From: Naegleria lovaniensis
Lineage: Eukaryota; Heterolobosea; Eutetramitea; Acrasida; Naegleriidae
Direction of reading: 5' to 3'
Length of the DNA: 44,998 nucleotides
Assembly (NCBI RefSeq): GCF_003324165.1
Contig: NW_025407836.1
Location: 671,243 to 716,240 of the forward strand
Numbering within the stretch: the stretch's first letter is position 1; each line of letters starts with the position of its first letter. Both the position numbers and the translations under genes were made by a program. This document shows, piece by piece, positions 1-12,600 of the stretch. The notes under the pieces are model-generated. The model saw only the letters and a program-made list of their open reading frames with translations, had not been told where the DNA came from and searched no databases.

Positions 1-290
1 GTTGTTTCTCAAAGCTATTCTTGTTGATTGCATCCAACTCCGAAAGAGTCCTCTGCTGATCGGAGTGAGTCACTGGTTTCAACATTTCCGAAAGAGAGTC
101 TCTGCCTCTCTCTCGAGTGCGTTTGCAATCCAATCCAATTCATTGCTAAAAGTCCGATTCGTATATTTCTTTCAATAAGAACATTTTCATTGTTGAAATA
201 GTTGTAGAAATAGTTGTAATAGATAGAAAACAAAAAAAACCAACTTCTCATTTATTTTCACCATTTCAGTTACTTACATTTGAAACAAAT
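1..290. other. 5' flank of the first gene
   Basis: No convincing gene is seen. The stretch is AT-rich towards its right end, with a run of A residues near 231-240. A polypyrimidine-like stretch followed by TTTCAG at about 264-269 could be a 3' splice acceptor for a gene entering from the left, or simply leader sequence. A minus-strand open frame here has the composition of a chance frame and was not called. Confidence 0.4.
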
Positions 291-1449
291 ATGGACAACA
301 ATAATCCTCCTTGCAGTACTGAATCAGCATCAGAATCAACCAATTCATCATCAACACCATGTGCATTGGTGTGCATTCAAGTCACGACCATTACGAATTA
401 TCCTTCTTCTTCTTGTCAAACACATCATGATGAAAGAAGATTTATATTCAAACATGATCATTCATGAGGAGGATGAAGAGACGATGATCATGCATTCATC
501 AGCAGAACATGATGAATGTTGTTATGAAACGACCATCACGACCACAACCATTCATCATCCTTTGACCACATCCACAACGACGACGAGCACAACGACAATG
601 ACTCAATGGTTGGATGCATCCTCTCGACGACGTCATCATGACGAAGAAGAAACAATGAACTTGTCAAAAATGCGCTCTTCGTCCTCCGAAATGCAAGAAA
701 GTGACCAAAAATGTTATTATTATGAACCATCGATGAATTCAAATAAGGAATTGAACCTCTTGGATCATTTCATGGATCACAAGAATCGAGAATCAAATTG
801 CCCTGAAGTGACACGTTCTTCAAAGACTCTCTTCATGGATCATGTTCAAAATTGTGTGGTTGAAATTTCAGATCAAGACAAAATGTCACGAAAATCTCTT
901 TTCAAACATCCAGAACGAGTGTGCACATTATTTAATGTCACTTCGATTGTATTTATTTTCACATTATTACTTGATTTTTATGGACCTCTCTTTTCACCTT
1001 CCTTTCTTTTTCAAACACTTGCTGTGAGTGTGTTTGGAATGTACAGTGTGTATAATCAACGACAAGTCATGATTTCATTCTTTGCAATTTTTATTTCCAT
1101 TTCATTTGCCATTACTCTTTCCGAGACGTTATTGCTCACGTGTTATGGTCACAATAGCTCTGGACTTGTCTTGTATAATAATTGGTTTCATTTGATTCGA
1201 TTTTTATTGACCTTGATACTTTCCTTGTCATTATTGATTGCTTCGTTTCATGTTCGAGTGGAGGTTGCACGATTGAATGCACTTCGAAGACAATTTATTG
1301 CATCATGTTATCATCATGACAATGAACGGAGTGCAATGAAGAAGAAGAGGAACTATCAAGTGCCATTGGATATGACGATCATTAGGAAATTGTATTCGAC
1401 TGAACGATCGTGTGAGGACTCTCATTTTGTGACACAGAACAAGGTGTGA
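291..1449 (+). CDS. Four-helix membrane protein of unknown function, with probable frameshift
   Basis: The first ATG (291) opens an Asn/Ser/Thr-rich stretch (MDNNNPPCSTESASES...) typical of N-termini in this genome, but it stops near 467. A second frame, open through the same stretch, runs to the stop at 1449 and has natural composition from about 427 (ATG). Either one base was lost or gained between about 427 and 467, or translation starts at the ATG at 427. The second half is preceded by Thr/His/Glu-rich low complexity. It then shows four hydrophobic segments, roughly VCTLFNVTSIVFIFTLLLDF, FLFQTLAVSVFGMYSVY, a segment around ISFFAIFISISFAITL, and one around LIRFLLTLILSLSLLIASF, followed by a basic cytosolic-looking tail. 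There is no motif I recognise. It is likely an integral membrane protein; its function is not assignable. Its 3' end faces the gene at 1769-5502 tail to tail. Confidence 0.55.
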
Positions 1450-1768
1450 TCAGGAATGTCATCATGTCCTGCCCCAATGTTACATGTTCCGTCTAATGTA
1501 AAAAAATGACTAACCTGCCCTTGCATGAGCTCATGCAATTCCTTACTGCCCCAACTTGTACAAACACAAGTAAGAAATGCATGAAATGTGAGCTTACCCA
1601 ATCCACAATGTAAATAACAAATAAAATTGGGTGTGCTTCTTGCAAGCATGAATATTTATGTACCTATCGTCGATGACGACACTTTCAAAAACTGCCCTCA
1701 AAATGCAAATAAAAACACCTTAATTCTATTTGTTCATGTTGTTTTTATGTACATTCAATGTGATATTG
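1450..1768. other. Convergent 3' intergenic region with inverted repeats
   Basis: The region separates two tail-to-tail genes. It contains a perfect 18-bp palindrome (1521-1538), a six-base-arm hairpin ACTTGT/ACAAGT (1554-1559 with 1566-1571) and a GTAAG/CTTAC pair (1570-1574 with 1593-1597). A 75-codon minus-strand frame (1422-1649) overlaps the end of the upstream gene and has no support beyond being open. Confidence 0.5.
1521..1538. repeat. Perfect 18-bp palindrome
   Basis: The sequence TTGCATGAGCTCATGCAA equals its own reverse complement. It lies in the 3' flank shared by two convergent genes, where it could act as a protein-binding site or as an RNA hairpin in either 3' UTR. No family is assigned. 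Confidence 0.7.
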
Positions 1769-4700
1769 TTACATCTTTTTAACAAAGAGAGGCAATGAAG
1801 ACAATGGTTGTCCTTTGCAAAATTGACTCTCAAACAAGTAGGACACAAATTCAAAACTCGTAGCAGAAACTTTCAAGGTCAATAAATGACTCTCCTCATC
1901 CACAGCACCGTTGAATCCACTACAGTCATACTTCACCTTCAAATAATAGTGATAAATCGAGCTTGTTTCGTCTGCAGAGTTTGCCTCTTGATGGTATTTG
2001 TGGATCCAATCCATTAATACACTTTTTACCATTGTCGGATCTGCACACATCATATTGAGCTCTTCGTTTTGTGTATCCATGTCCTCATCGGAATGCAGAT
2101 GGCAAGTCACAAATTGCAACTCGGATCTGTCGTACATTGGTCCACAACACGTAAATAGTAATAACTTGAAAAGATATTGTAGAACAAAGTCAATTTTGAG
2201 AAGACCTAACCGATGCAGTTCACAAATCCATGACGTCATGGACTTGTCAAAACACTCACACAATGAAGGATCTGCATTCTCAATACATGGGCACTTTTCA
2301 CAATCTTTGACAAATTGTGACATTTCTAAATAACATTTTTCAATATTGGCTGTAATTTGTTGGGATTTTTCGGTAATTGTACTCTTGTCTAACAAGGCGA
2401 AATTTTCAGATTCAACCTCGTTGCCAACGCCAGAGAATATGCTCTCCTCTTTCATTTTAGCGAGAGAAAAATGTGAAAAATATCGAATGATACGCTCATG
2501 AACAAGTTTGGGTTTTTCATGATGCTGGTGAAGTTGTGACGTCGTCGCCACGTCTGAGCATGGTAAAATTCGATCCTCCAGTGTTGATTTGCTCTTGTCA
2601 GCAACTCCATACACGAAAAACCAATTCGATTTTAGTTCCCTAATCATGTCTGTGAGGCTTTGCGCATTGCCACGAAGTAACGTATTCGTCGGAGAGACAG
2701 AGCTGAGCATGGGTGAGCTAGGGGATAACATGACTTCTTGATGATGTAGCAGATTCTTTTCAGGAGAAATTTCCAAATACTTGGAAGATGTTGCTGAGCT
2801 TGCATACGAATTTGCATCTCCTAAGGGTCGTGCCTGTGTGCCAACCACAATAGGCGAAATCAACTTACGGCCTCCAGATGGTGATGGTGACATGGAAGGT
2901 GAAATGCAACCGCTCGATACATTCGAATACTGTGATGAATGATAAGGCTGCAACAGCATGTTCGATTCGTTTGAGCCCTCGCCACCATAGGTGAAATTTG
3001 GCTTTAATTTCAACAAGACTTGAACTCGATGTTGAAATTCGCCATCCTTCTTCTCGATTGTACGTAAACACCTCTTTGCCAGGTAGAGATAAATTGGAAA
3101 TTCAAAACAAATGTAAGGTGAAAACCACGTAGGGCTACTTAATCGATAGAACATGTTACACTTATCGGTTTGGCCCAACAACTCTGGTACCTCTGGTTTC
3201 ACAACTTCCTTAAATACGGCTCTATTAAAAATCTTTTCCTTGTGCAATGATCGTTTATAGAGTCCGAACAAGACCACAAGTGCTCTCTTTGACACTTCCA
3301 TGTTATTCAAATTCCAAGCAATTTGTGTCGCCAATTTGATTTGTAAATCACTCTTCTCCTCCCAAACTTGAATGCTCGACAACAATTGAGGAAGGAAATA
3401 AATGAGATTTTCCTTCGAGTGAGAAATTCTCAAATGCCAACTCTTGCATACCAAATCACACGAGTGCAAAACATCTTTCAGTGAGAGAAAACCTCCGAGA
3501 ATAATTGCTCTGAAAATAGCTTCATTGGGAGAATTGGTGAGTGTGAATGATTTTTCGTCGTTGTGATCTAATAAATTGTTGTTGTTCAGGGAAAGTGTTG
3601 CTCCAATATTGCTATTGGAAGAGGTTGTAGAGCTATTGTTAACACTGGCCATCATGGAAGTTGAAAGATTCAGAGCATCACTATTAATGGCATGAACGAC
3701 AGTAGGACTACTCATCTCATCGGAAGCTTTCTGATCTAGGTCATTAATTAAGGAATCGCCAACATCATCATTGTCGGAGGCAGTAGAAGAGGACGATGAA
3801 TTTTCAGAAATAACACTGATGGCGACAGGAGAATTTGGAGATGGCATTCGATTGCCGTTATTCATCATGAGGAGAGAAGAGGTGGATAGGGAAGGAGTAA
3901 CGACAGTTGTGCTCGATGTTGTTGTGGTCATCATGCTTGGAGTGGTCGTTGTTGATGAAACACCAATTGAGTCACTACCAGGTGCTGAGGAATACAGAGA
4001 TTTGTTATTTCCACTATTGTGGATGTTGTTGTGGTTCGTTTTTGAATCATTAAGCACATCATCTCCACTATTAGTATTGGTGCTATTCGTATTGGCGTGG
4101 CCATTATTCGTCATCATTGCAATATTATGATTACTATTTCGGGAAGCAACGAGAGAGTGGGCAGAGGAAGTGGTAGATGAGGGTGTTGTTCCACTATTAT
4201 GATTACCACTTCCATTCTGAACCACACACAATAAATCTCTCCACTTTTTCCTATTCAAAACTTCAATTAATTGTTGTGTACCACTTGGTCTCGGAACAGC
4301 AGCACTACCACTATTGGAGGTTTGCATCATCATGGGGGATGAAATGGATGAATGATAATCTGTTGAGGTTGATGATACACTCGGGAAAGCATAATCCAAA
4401 TTGGACGATGAAATAATTTGTTGTTGCGTCGTTGGAGTCGAGGGTGCCAATGACGAAGAGGAAGATACGAGGTTAAATTTTTGTTGTTGGGAAGATGATA
4501 AATTAGGCTCACTAAAGCCAGCGGAATGGTGGTGATGATGATGATGATGCAACAATGAGGATGGAGAGGGAGTATGAACAGAGCTAGGTGTGTTTCCGAG
4601 TTGTTGTTGTTGTTGTTGCTGATGTTGGAAATGTAAGGATGAGGATGGATGATGGTGGGGCAATGAAGGCGATGACAGAGAAGACGCCGAAGAAGGAGAA

Positions 4701-5502
4701 AAGAGCACGGGAGGTGAGGTGGGTGAGGAAGGTGGTGAATGACCACCGAGAGCTCCAAGCATCATCATGTCTGCAAAGAGTACGGTTGAGCCAATGGTTG
4801 AGTTGTTGTTCTGTTCCGTATTGGGCAAAACAATGGGAGAAGATAATTGTTGACTCGAACGTCTCAAGGAAAGTCTTCGGAAAGCATTGGACATGGAAGA
4901 TCTTCGTTTGGGAGGAGGTGGAGGCGGAGACGATATGGTATTGTTGTTGGGGAGAGTGGTATTTGAATTATTATTGACCCCACCAATAATTGGTGAAGCC
5001 GTACCATTGGAGAAGATTGGGAAGGTTGTTGTGATTGTTGTTGTTGATGATGAATATGCTCCATGACATTGGGACTACTTTTCGTTTGATTACCCTCAAG
5101 TGATGAAGAAGAGAGAATACTCGAGGAACTGCTCTGTTTGGAGGCCACATTCGAGTTGGGTTGAGGAGAGAGTGGTGGTTGGGAATGAGTCTTGGGTACA
5201 TGTTGTTGTGATGGTTGAGAATGAGCAAACATGGATGAAAGCGATGAACTCGTCATGGCCTGTCCATCCTCGTGATCAACAATACCTCCTCCGTCATGCG
5301 TCTTGTTGGTTGTAAAGAGAGAAAGAGAACGAGATTTTGGATGCTCTTCATGATGATGCGTTTCCTTATTATTTGTTGTAGTAGAGGTGGAAGAATGTTT
5401 TTGCTGTTTCTTCTTGCCTGATGATGAGGATGTATTAATCATGTCGTCCACAGACCGATTGTTCTGACTACCAGGAAGAAAGTTTTTGAAAAGTGCTTTC
5501 AT
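1769..5502 (-). CDS. Large low-complexity protein with F-box-like segment (frameshifted)
   Basis: Translation starts at the ATG at 5502 (MKALFKNFLPGSQNN...) and reads through Ser/Gln/His-rich sequence to about 5000, where composition deteriorates in that frame. The neighbouring frame becomes natural there (SPIIGGVNNNSNTTLPNN..., then PPPPPKRRSSMSNAFRRLS) and runs to the stop at 1769. The total is about 1,240 residues. No GT-AG pair explains the switch, so a single-base indel between about 4985 and 5045 is the simplest reading. The N-terminal half is disordered, with His, Gln, Ser and Asn runs. The structured C-terminal half (below about 3560) opens with NEAIFRAIILGGFLSLKDV and CDLVCKSWH, which resembles an F-box helix pair, followed by helical sequence with several Cys. 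If it is an F-box, the protein would recruit an SCF ubiquitin ligase, but the match is weak. No other domain is recognised. Confidence 0.6.
4527..4549 (-). repeat. Poly-His coding microsatellite (ATC/TGA type)
   Basis: A tandem GAT/GGT trinucleotide run on the plus strand encodes about eight consecutive His residues in the minus-strand gene. It is one of several homopolymer tracts in this N-terminal half. Confidence 0.75.
4599..4619 (-). repeat. Poly-Gln coding microsatellite
   Basis: A TTG repeat on the plus strand encodes about seven Gln in a row in the minus-strand gene, close to the poly-His tract. Such slippage-prone tracts fit the disordered N-terminal half. Confidence 0.75.
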
Positions 5503-6611
5503 GATTCTATGAGATCGTTTAATTGATAATATTAATGACGATGATGAAGATGATCACTTTCAGTTCGGCAGCACAAGATTTGATGATGTGTGCTCTCTAT
5601 CCAAAGAAGAAGAAGAATCAATCTATGGCCAATGTTATTGTGATGTATTTGTGTCAAATTAAATCGCAAATTTCAGATTGGTGTTGTTGTTGGGTTTCAA
5701 TTCTCTCTCCTGCCTCTTCAGCAACCACTATTGACAATAATATTATAGGAATGTTCTTGTTGAGAGTGAATATCCAAATCCAATCACTTAGTCAACAGAG
5801 AGGAGACGAAAGTTTTAAACACACTCTGTATCAGAGTTGATGTTTGTTGTTGTTGTTATGGTGTTCAACAATACAGGAGAGAAAGTGTGCCCGAGTTGTT
5901 GTTTCTCTTCTTTTGTTGTTGTTGATAATAATGCTCAACCCGGCAACTGTTTGGACGACGGAAATGACTTTGGATTACAGCAATAATTGGAATGCGTCAA
6001 TGAAGTGTTGTTATTGCTTTGTATAAAATCGTTGTTGACGTTTGTCCAATAATGAAGAGTGAACCCACTCAACAAGCTAATAACGAGTGATGAAACGATT
6101 TACAAATTCTTTCGTCTTGGCAATAAATAACAACACCACTCACGATGCGTCCAACGAACTCGAGAGACAATTTGTTTCTTTGAAATTTTGGAAGATTGAC
6201 ATTTTACCGCATGTCTTGCTTCAAAATGGCTCGGAAATGAATGAGGTTGTGACTGATCATTTTTAGCAACTTGTCAAATTGTTCTTGGGTTTCCATCAGG
6301 CTTGAGTAAGGAAATTGTTGGAAAGCTTGTGCAGCTATGGACGTTGTGGTGGTAGTGTTGTATCTGTTGGTATTGGTCTTTAATAACCGGTGGGAATAGC
6401 GTTGGAAGGTATCTGAGGCAATGAGGCATTCTCAACAAACTCACAAGAGAGATATGTCAAGAAAGACTAACGAAGGTCAGAAAAAGCTCGCCTTTATCGA
6501 GAACTGAAGTTAAAATCGCTTGGAATGCAAGATTCAATCTGACGAGAGGTTACTTTTGGCGCCGTTTTTGTAGTCATCCAAATTCAAAATTATAAAAAAA
6601 TTCAGTTCATC
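5503..6611. other. Divergent intergenic region, no supported gene
   Basis: This 1.1-kb stretch separates the start of the minus-strand low-complexity gene from the start of the dynein gene and must hold both promoters. It has scattered TTG/TGT trinucleotide microsatellites (for example around 5680-5695, 5840-5860 and 5895-5925). Open frames at 5523-5840 and 5844-6026 have neither domain nor composition resembling the surrounding real genes. I see no RNA gene. Confidence 0.5.
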
Positions 6612-9600
6612 ATGCCACCTGCTAACGCTTCTAAGGAAGAAAAGGAAGATTCAAAAATTACTGATGAAAGGCAAGCATGGATTGAAAAGATTGTGAGGAA
6701 CACTTTTAGAGTGTCAGAGAAGGAAACAAGAAAGTTACTTGAAACAGATGAATATAGGTAAGTAGATGTGATGTGTTGAGCTAATCATACAACGTTGTAT
6801 ATTTTGAATTTCATCATGTTTCCCCACCCATCGGTGTTTGTTTCGTTTTGCCCTTTGTATATATGCACATTGCTCTGGACCTTTTGGAATCTAAACTTCC
6901 TAATTGCCTCAATGTAACTGTATCCCATTTCATTTAAAGAAAAATCACAAGTACCTTCTTTGAAAATGTAGAAGCCAAACAAATTTTCATCTTCTACAAC
7001 TCGGGCAACAATCTCAGTATTGCAATTCAAATGCCATCATCGTATTTGAAAAAGACAATATACTTTATCAAAAAATCCAAAGTTTCGCTCACACCTGAAA
7101 ACATTGCGAACTCGCTCTTGGTTGGTGAAGTGTCGGAGTCAGCACTCGAAACACTGTCATTGGTATCCAATCAACTTTTCCTTCCAATATTGAAGAATAG
7201 TGTGGAACAATCATCATCAGCCGAAGATTCAGATGAGAAAGTCTCTAGAGATGTCGTTACATATTTTCATAAATTCCTAGCTACCGTGTATGTTACATCG
7301 GGACAAATTGAAGGAAAAACATTATTGCCAATTCCACCCGATGATGTCGTAGTGCAAGAAACAAGAGATCAAGAACAAGACAAGGATATGATTCATGCCC
7401 TCGAAACAGCAGTTGTAAATTGGGCCAATCAAATCAAGGATGTCTTGACAAAAGATCCCGAAGTTCTTTTCACCCCAATTATCATCCAGGACCATTGGAT
7501 GAAATTGAATTTTGGAATTCGAAAAGAGCTGATCTAGATTCAATTTCAAAGCAACTCGCTAGCGATAAGGTCACAAAGGTCATTGAAATTCTCAAAAACA
7601 ATCAAAGTACCTATATTCCATCATTTATGAAAATGGTGGAAGAAGTTGATGTAAAAAAACAAGAGGCATTCGATAACCACAGGTTTTTGAAACCACTAAG
7701 AAAATATTTTGAAAGTGTTAACATCAAGAGTGACAACCATTCAGAATATTTAGAGTTACCAAACGTGTTTAGAAGCATTTTTCACTTGATATTTATGATT
7801 TGGAAAACTTCAACTACTTACAACAAACCAGAACGTCTTGTTGTTCTAGTGAGAGAGCTCTGCAACGATCTCATTGATCATTCTAGAGAATACATTGGAG
7901 GTAAAGAAATTTTCAACACTGAATTTCCTGATGCTGTCGAGAAGTTTGAAAACACTCTGTCCATCTGCGGTTTGGTGAAGAAGTATTTTTTCGCTTACAA
8001 GGCCAAAGTTGAGCAAGAGTGCCCTAATAATCAATGGAAAGTTGCCCCAGCAGCTCTCTTCCACAGATTGGATCTATTCTTGGAGAGATGTAGAGACATA
8101 CTAAATATTTTCAATCAAGGCAGATTGTTTGGAAAATTGGCAAATATTCAAATTGGTGGTACAAAAGGTGATAGTTTAAGTAGAGAGGTGAAAGATATTC
8201 ACGTTAGATTTAGTGAAGAAATTGCCAAGTTTAAAGAAATTCAGTACGATGCACTAATGGTTGAAGAGCACAAGTTCGAAGAAGACTTTTATAACTTTAA
8301 GAATCAAATTAAGGAATTCGAAAAGAAGATTGGATCGATCATCTCGAAAAGTTTTGAAGAAAGTAACACTATTCATGCTGGAGTTAAAGTGATTGAAAGT
8401 TTTGATGGCCTTTTAGATCGTGAGAGTGTTCAACAAGAAATTGTCAAGAAGCAAGGTGATTTACTTACAACCTTTAGAAAAGAGTTGAAGAGAGTTCAAC
8501 AAACGTTCACCGAGTCGAAAAACTCCCCAATTATTTTCCATAACATGCCACCCGTGACAGGAGCAATTCAATGGGCAGAATCATTATTGGAGAGAATTGA
8601 CGGACCAATGACTAAGCTCACTTCATTGAGCAAGACTGTCTTTGAAACTTCTGAAGGAAAAGAGACTGTCAAACTCCACGCTAACATTGTTGGAAAAATT
8701 AAGCAGTATCAACAACAATTGTATACGGAATGGGCAAAGTCTGTTGGTGAGACATCAGAAACCAAGTTGAATGAAAAATTGTTGAAGAGAGGTCAAGATG
8801 GTATGGTCACTGTAAATTTTGATCCTGCACTTGTTAGACTTTTGAGAGAAGTCAATTATCTTCAAAAGATCAACACTCTTCACGAAGGTGAACCTCAATG
8901 GAACATTCCACAAGAAGCTATTGACCTGTTCGAAAAGAATGAAAAGTATAGAACACAAACAGGTAGCTTGGAGTATATTGTAAATATGTACAATGTTGTT
9001 CATTCATCTCTGATTGATGTTGAGAGACCACTCTTCCAACAACAACTCGACAAGATTGACACCATTTTGGAAAAAGCTACAACCGAGTTGTGCTGGAAGA
9101 ATGATTCAGAGATTGATACATTTTTGTCTGAGGCTATGAATGCAGTCAAACTTGCAAGTCATACTCTTTCATGTATTAAGAAAAATATTGGAGAAATTGA
9201 AAAGGCTTTGGTTAAATGGGAGAAGAATCCAATGTTCCAAAGAAAGGAAACAAGAACATTAACAATGAAAGAGTTTGATGCAAGAAGCAAGGAAATGAAA
9301 TCTACCTATGATAAAATGGTCAAGAAAACTGGTGAGCTAATATCCGCCAAATTGAGTGACTGTCTTGAAGTACTACGAGGAGGAAAACAAAAGTCATCTG
9401 AGGAACAAATTCCTCAAGAACTTGGATGTATTGGAGTTGATGAAAATAGTGCAGCATGGAAGAATTTCGTAACATATGCCAATAATATGGTCATTGATGG
9501 AATTTGTAAATCTGTCATGGCCTCCATGAAATCTCTAATGGAGCAAATGAGTGTTGAATATTTGCAAAGAACTGAACAAAGCCCATTCCTCGAAATTTCT

Positions 9601-12600
9601 CTTGTACTTGAAAAGAAACACACCAACATACCACATCATGATATTTATGAAGCATCATTCAGTCCTAGTCTTAAACCAAAAGATGAAGGCTCATTCAAGA
9701 CGGTCATAGATTCATGGATCAATGATTTCTGTACGGTATCGGCCTCTATTTCCCGATTAGACACAGGATCAGGAGATTATCGGAAAGAGGTTATGCAAAA
9801 TACTGAAATCAAGAACGCTATCAAGCAAATTCATGACAGCGTTGATTATGTGACAAATGAATGTAACAAGTTTGCTGAACAGTTCATAGCACACAAGAAA
9901 ATTTATGAGATTGATCAAAAGGAGCACTTTGAAGAATTCCTAGAACATACTTTACCACACGAGCAAACTAAGGGCAAAGCCTACAACATTGATGTTGCTA
10001 AATTCGATGAGCAAATCAAAAAGTACCACGGTATTTATGAACAAATCAAGGAGCTGACAGGTTGTGACAATGCAGGATGGCTACGAGTGGATGCCAAGCC
10101 AATCAAACAAGAATTATTACGAATTTGCACCTCGTGGGAAAAACAATTCTCCAACTTCTTGGCCAATAGCGTCTCTGAACGACTCAATGATATTTTCAGC
10201 TTTATGGCTACTGTTGAGAGTGGAATTGACAAGGAAGTTGCTACCGGAGATATTGCCACGCTGAGAGAGGTGATTCGATACATTCGAGATATCAAGATTG
10301 AGACTGAGAGCGAGCATGGCATTTTCCAACCTTTGCAAGAAATTACTCAACTCCTTGCCTCCTACGGTATCGAGCTTGCTCCAACATTAATTTCTTCGCT
10401 TGAGCAAGCACCAGCCAAATGGGATGGACTTTATAAGAGATCATTGGTGAGAAGAACCGAGTTGAGCGATCTTCAAGATCAAGAATCTACCAAAGTGAAG
10501 GAACAAGGTGTTCAATTCGGTAAACGAGTTCTCAAATTCCAAGAAGAATTCAGAGAGATTGCTGCATTCTTTTACAAATCAGGATCGCAAGAAGCTTACA
10601 AGTCTATCGACAAGTGGCAATTACTTCTTGTCGACATGGAAAAGGAGGCAACTAAATTGAGAGAGTTGCAAGACTTGTTTGAAATTACTGTAAGCGAGTA
10701 TAATGCCCTAAAGACATGCAGAGAAGAGGTTGTTTTGTTAAAGTCTCTGTGGGATATTATTGCTCATATTCTCTCACTCTTTAAGGATTGGATGAAAACT
10801 TCATTCAAGAAGGTTGATGTGGACGCTCTTGTTGAAGAATCAAAGAAGTTGAAAAAAATTATTCAAAACTTTAATGCCAAGGCCAGAGCTTGGGACAGTT
10901 ATATTGGCTTGAACAATGCTGTAACGAACATGTTGACTTCACTTCCTCTTGTTCAAGACTTGAGAAATCCTGCTATGCGAAGAAGACACTGGGATGAATT
11001 GTTAGATGAGACTCACAAGAAAGGTGCCATTGATCCAGATGACAATTTTAATTTAGATCAATTATTAGATCTCGGTCTTCACAGTTATGTTGATACTGTT
11101 CAAACCATTGTAGACAAGGCAAGCAAGGAGTTGATCATTGAAAAGAGTTTAACAAAGGTTGAATCTACATGGGAAAAATTAGCCTTCGTTTTTGGTATGA
11201 TGAAGAATTGAAATGCCCAATTTTGGGTAGCGTTGAAGAAATTGTTGAGGTGCTTCAAGACAATCAAGTACAATTACAAAACATGTCAACCATGAAATAT
11301 GTAGAATTTTTCATTGACTCTTTAACAAAATGGCAAATTGCACTCTCTACCATTGATAGTATCATTACAGAATGGGTAGGAGTACAAAAGAAGTGGCAAA
11401 ACTTGTATCCAATCTTTATGATGTCCAAGGATATCAAGGAAAAGTTGCACGAAGATGCTGTAAGATTTGCTGAAGCCGATTCCGAATGGAGAATATTTAT
11501 GGATGTGGCCAAGACAGTACCAAAAATTACTGAAGCATGTACTGAGCCAACAATTCGTACAAAGCTCAACTCCAGCTTGGATGTATTGGAGTATTTACAA
11601 CACGTAGAAGAAAAGTTAGACATGTGTCAAAAGTCGCTCTCAGAGTATTTGGAGACGAAATGTAAGGCATTCCCAAGATTCTACTTTATCAAAGCAGGAG
11701 ATGTTATTGATATTTTGAGTAAGGGTTCTTATCCCAAGCTTGTCATGAAACACATGTCAAAAATTATCGAAGCTACTTCTACTTTAACCTTTGATGAAAA
11801 TTCTGATATTGCTAACGGTCTTATTAGTAAGGAAGATGAAATCATCTCGTTCCCTGAAAAGTATGAATGTAAAGGTCCTGTTGAGGATTGGTTGAACGGC
11901 GTATTGAAAACGGTTGTCAAGTCTTTAACCACCATTTTAGGAGAAGCTCATGCTGCCTACGTTGAACAACAACGAGATCAATGGGTCTTCCAATTTCCAG
12001 CTCAAATCGTTGTTGTGGCTTCTCGTGTTTGGTTCACAAGCGAAGTCAACTCAGCCTTTGAAAGACAAGAAGAAGGAAATAAGAACGCTCTCAAAGATTA
12101 CTATAATCAACTTAAGGATCAATTGGCCAAACTAACTACCCTGGTTCAAGGAGAATTGACTTCAGGTGACCGAAAGAAGATTATCACTCTTATCACTGTA
12201 GACGTTCACAACAGAGACATTGTTCTCAAGCTGATGGAGGAAAAGGCAGAAAACGCTCAGGTATTTACTTGGCAATCCCAATTGAGATATAGCTGGGATG
12301 ATACTAAAGGTTGTACCATCAACATTGCTGATGCTGAATTTAAATATGGCTATGAGTATATTGGTAATTGTGGTTGCTTGGTTATTACACCACTCACAGA
12401 CAGATGTTACATTACCCTAACACAATCATTGAGATTAATCATGGGAGGTGCTCCAGCCGGCCCTGCAGGTACAGGTAAAACTGAAACAACAAAAGATCTT
12501 GGAAGAGCTTTGGGTATTCAGGTCTATGTGTTCAACTGTACTGAGCAAATGAATCCAGCTTCATTGGGTAATATTTTCAAAGGTCTTGCTATGACTGGTA

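Noticed and set aside
280-426. Start of the first gene in the long frame at 280
   Set aside because: It needs a TTG start and gives an unnatural sequence up to about 427. The ATG at 291 in the other frame has the typical Asn/Ser-rich composition.
1422-1649. Minus-strand 75-codon Cys/Gly-containing frame
   Set aside because: It overlaps the end of the first gene and the inverted repeats. It has no homology I recognise and is probably open by chance.
4330-4977. Several overlapping frames opposite and within the low-complexity gene
   Set aside because: Trinucleotide repeats keep all frames open. Composition (Leu/His/Pro or Val/Arg runs) marks them as shadows.
6785-7030. Minus-strand open frame of 81 codons opposite the start of dynein
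   Set aside because: It covers the dynein intron and the beginning of exon 2. The plus strand gives a clean splice and family-like protein there, so this is a shadow frame.
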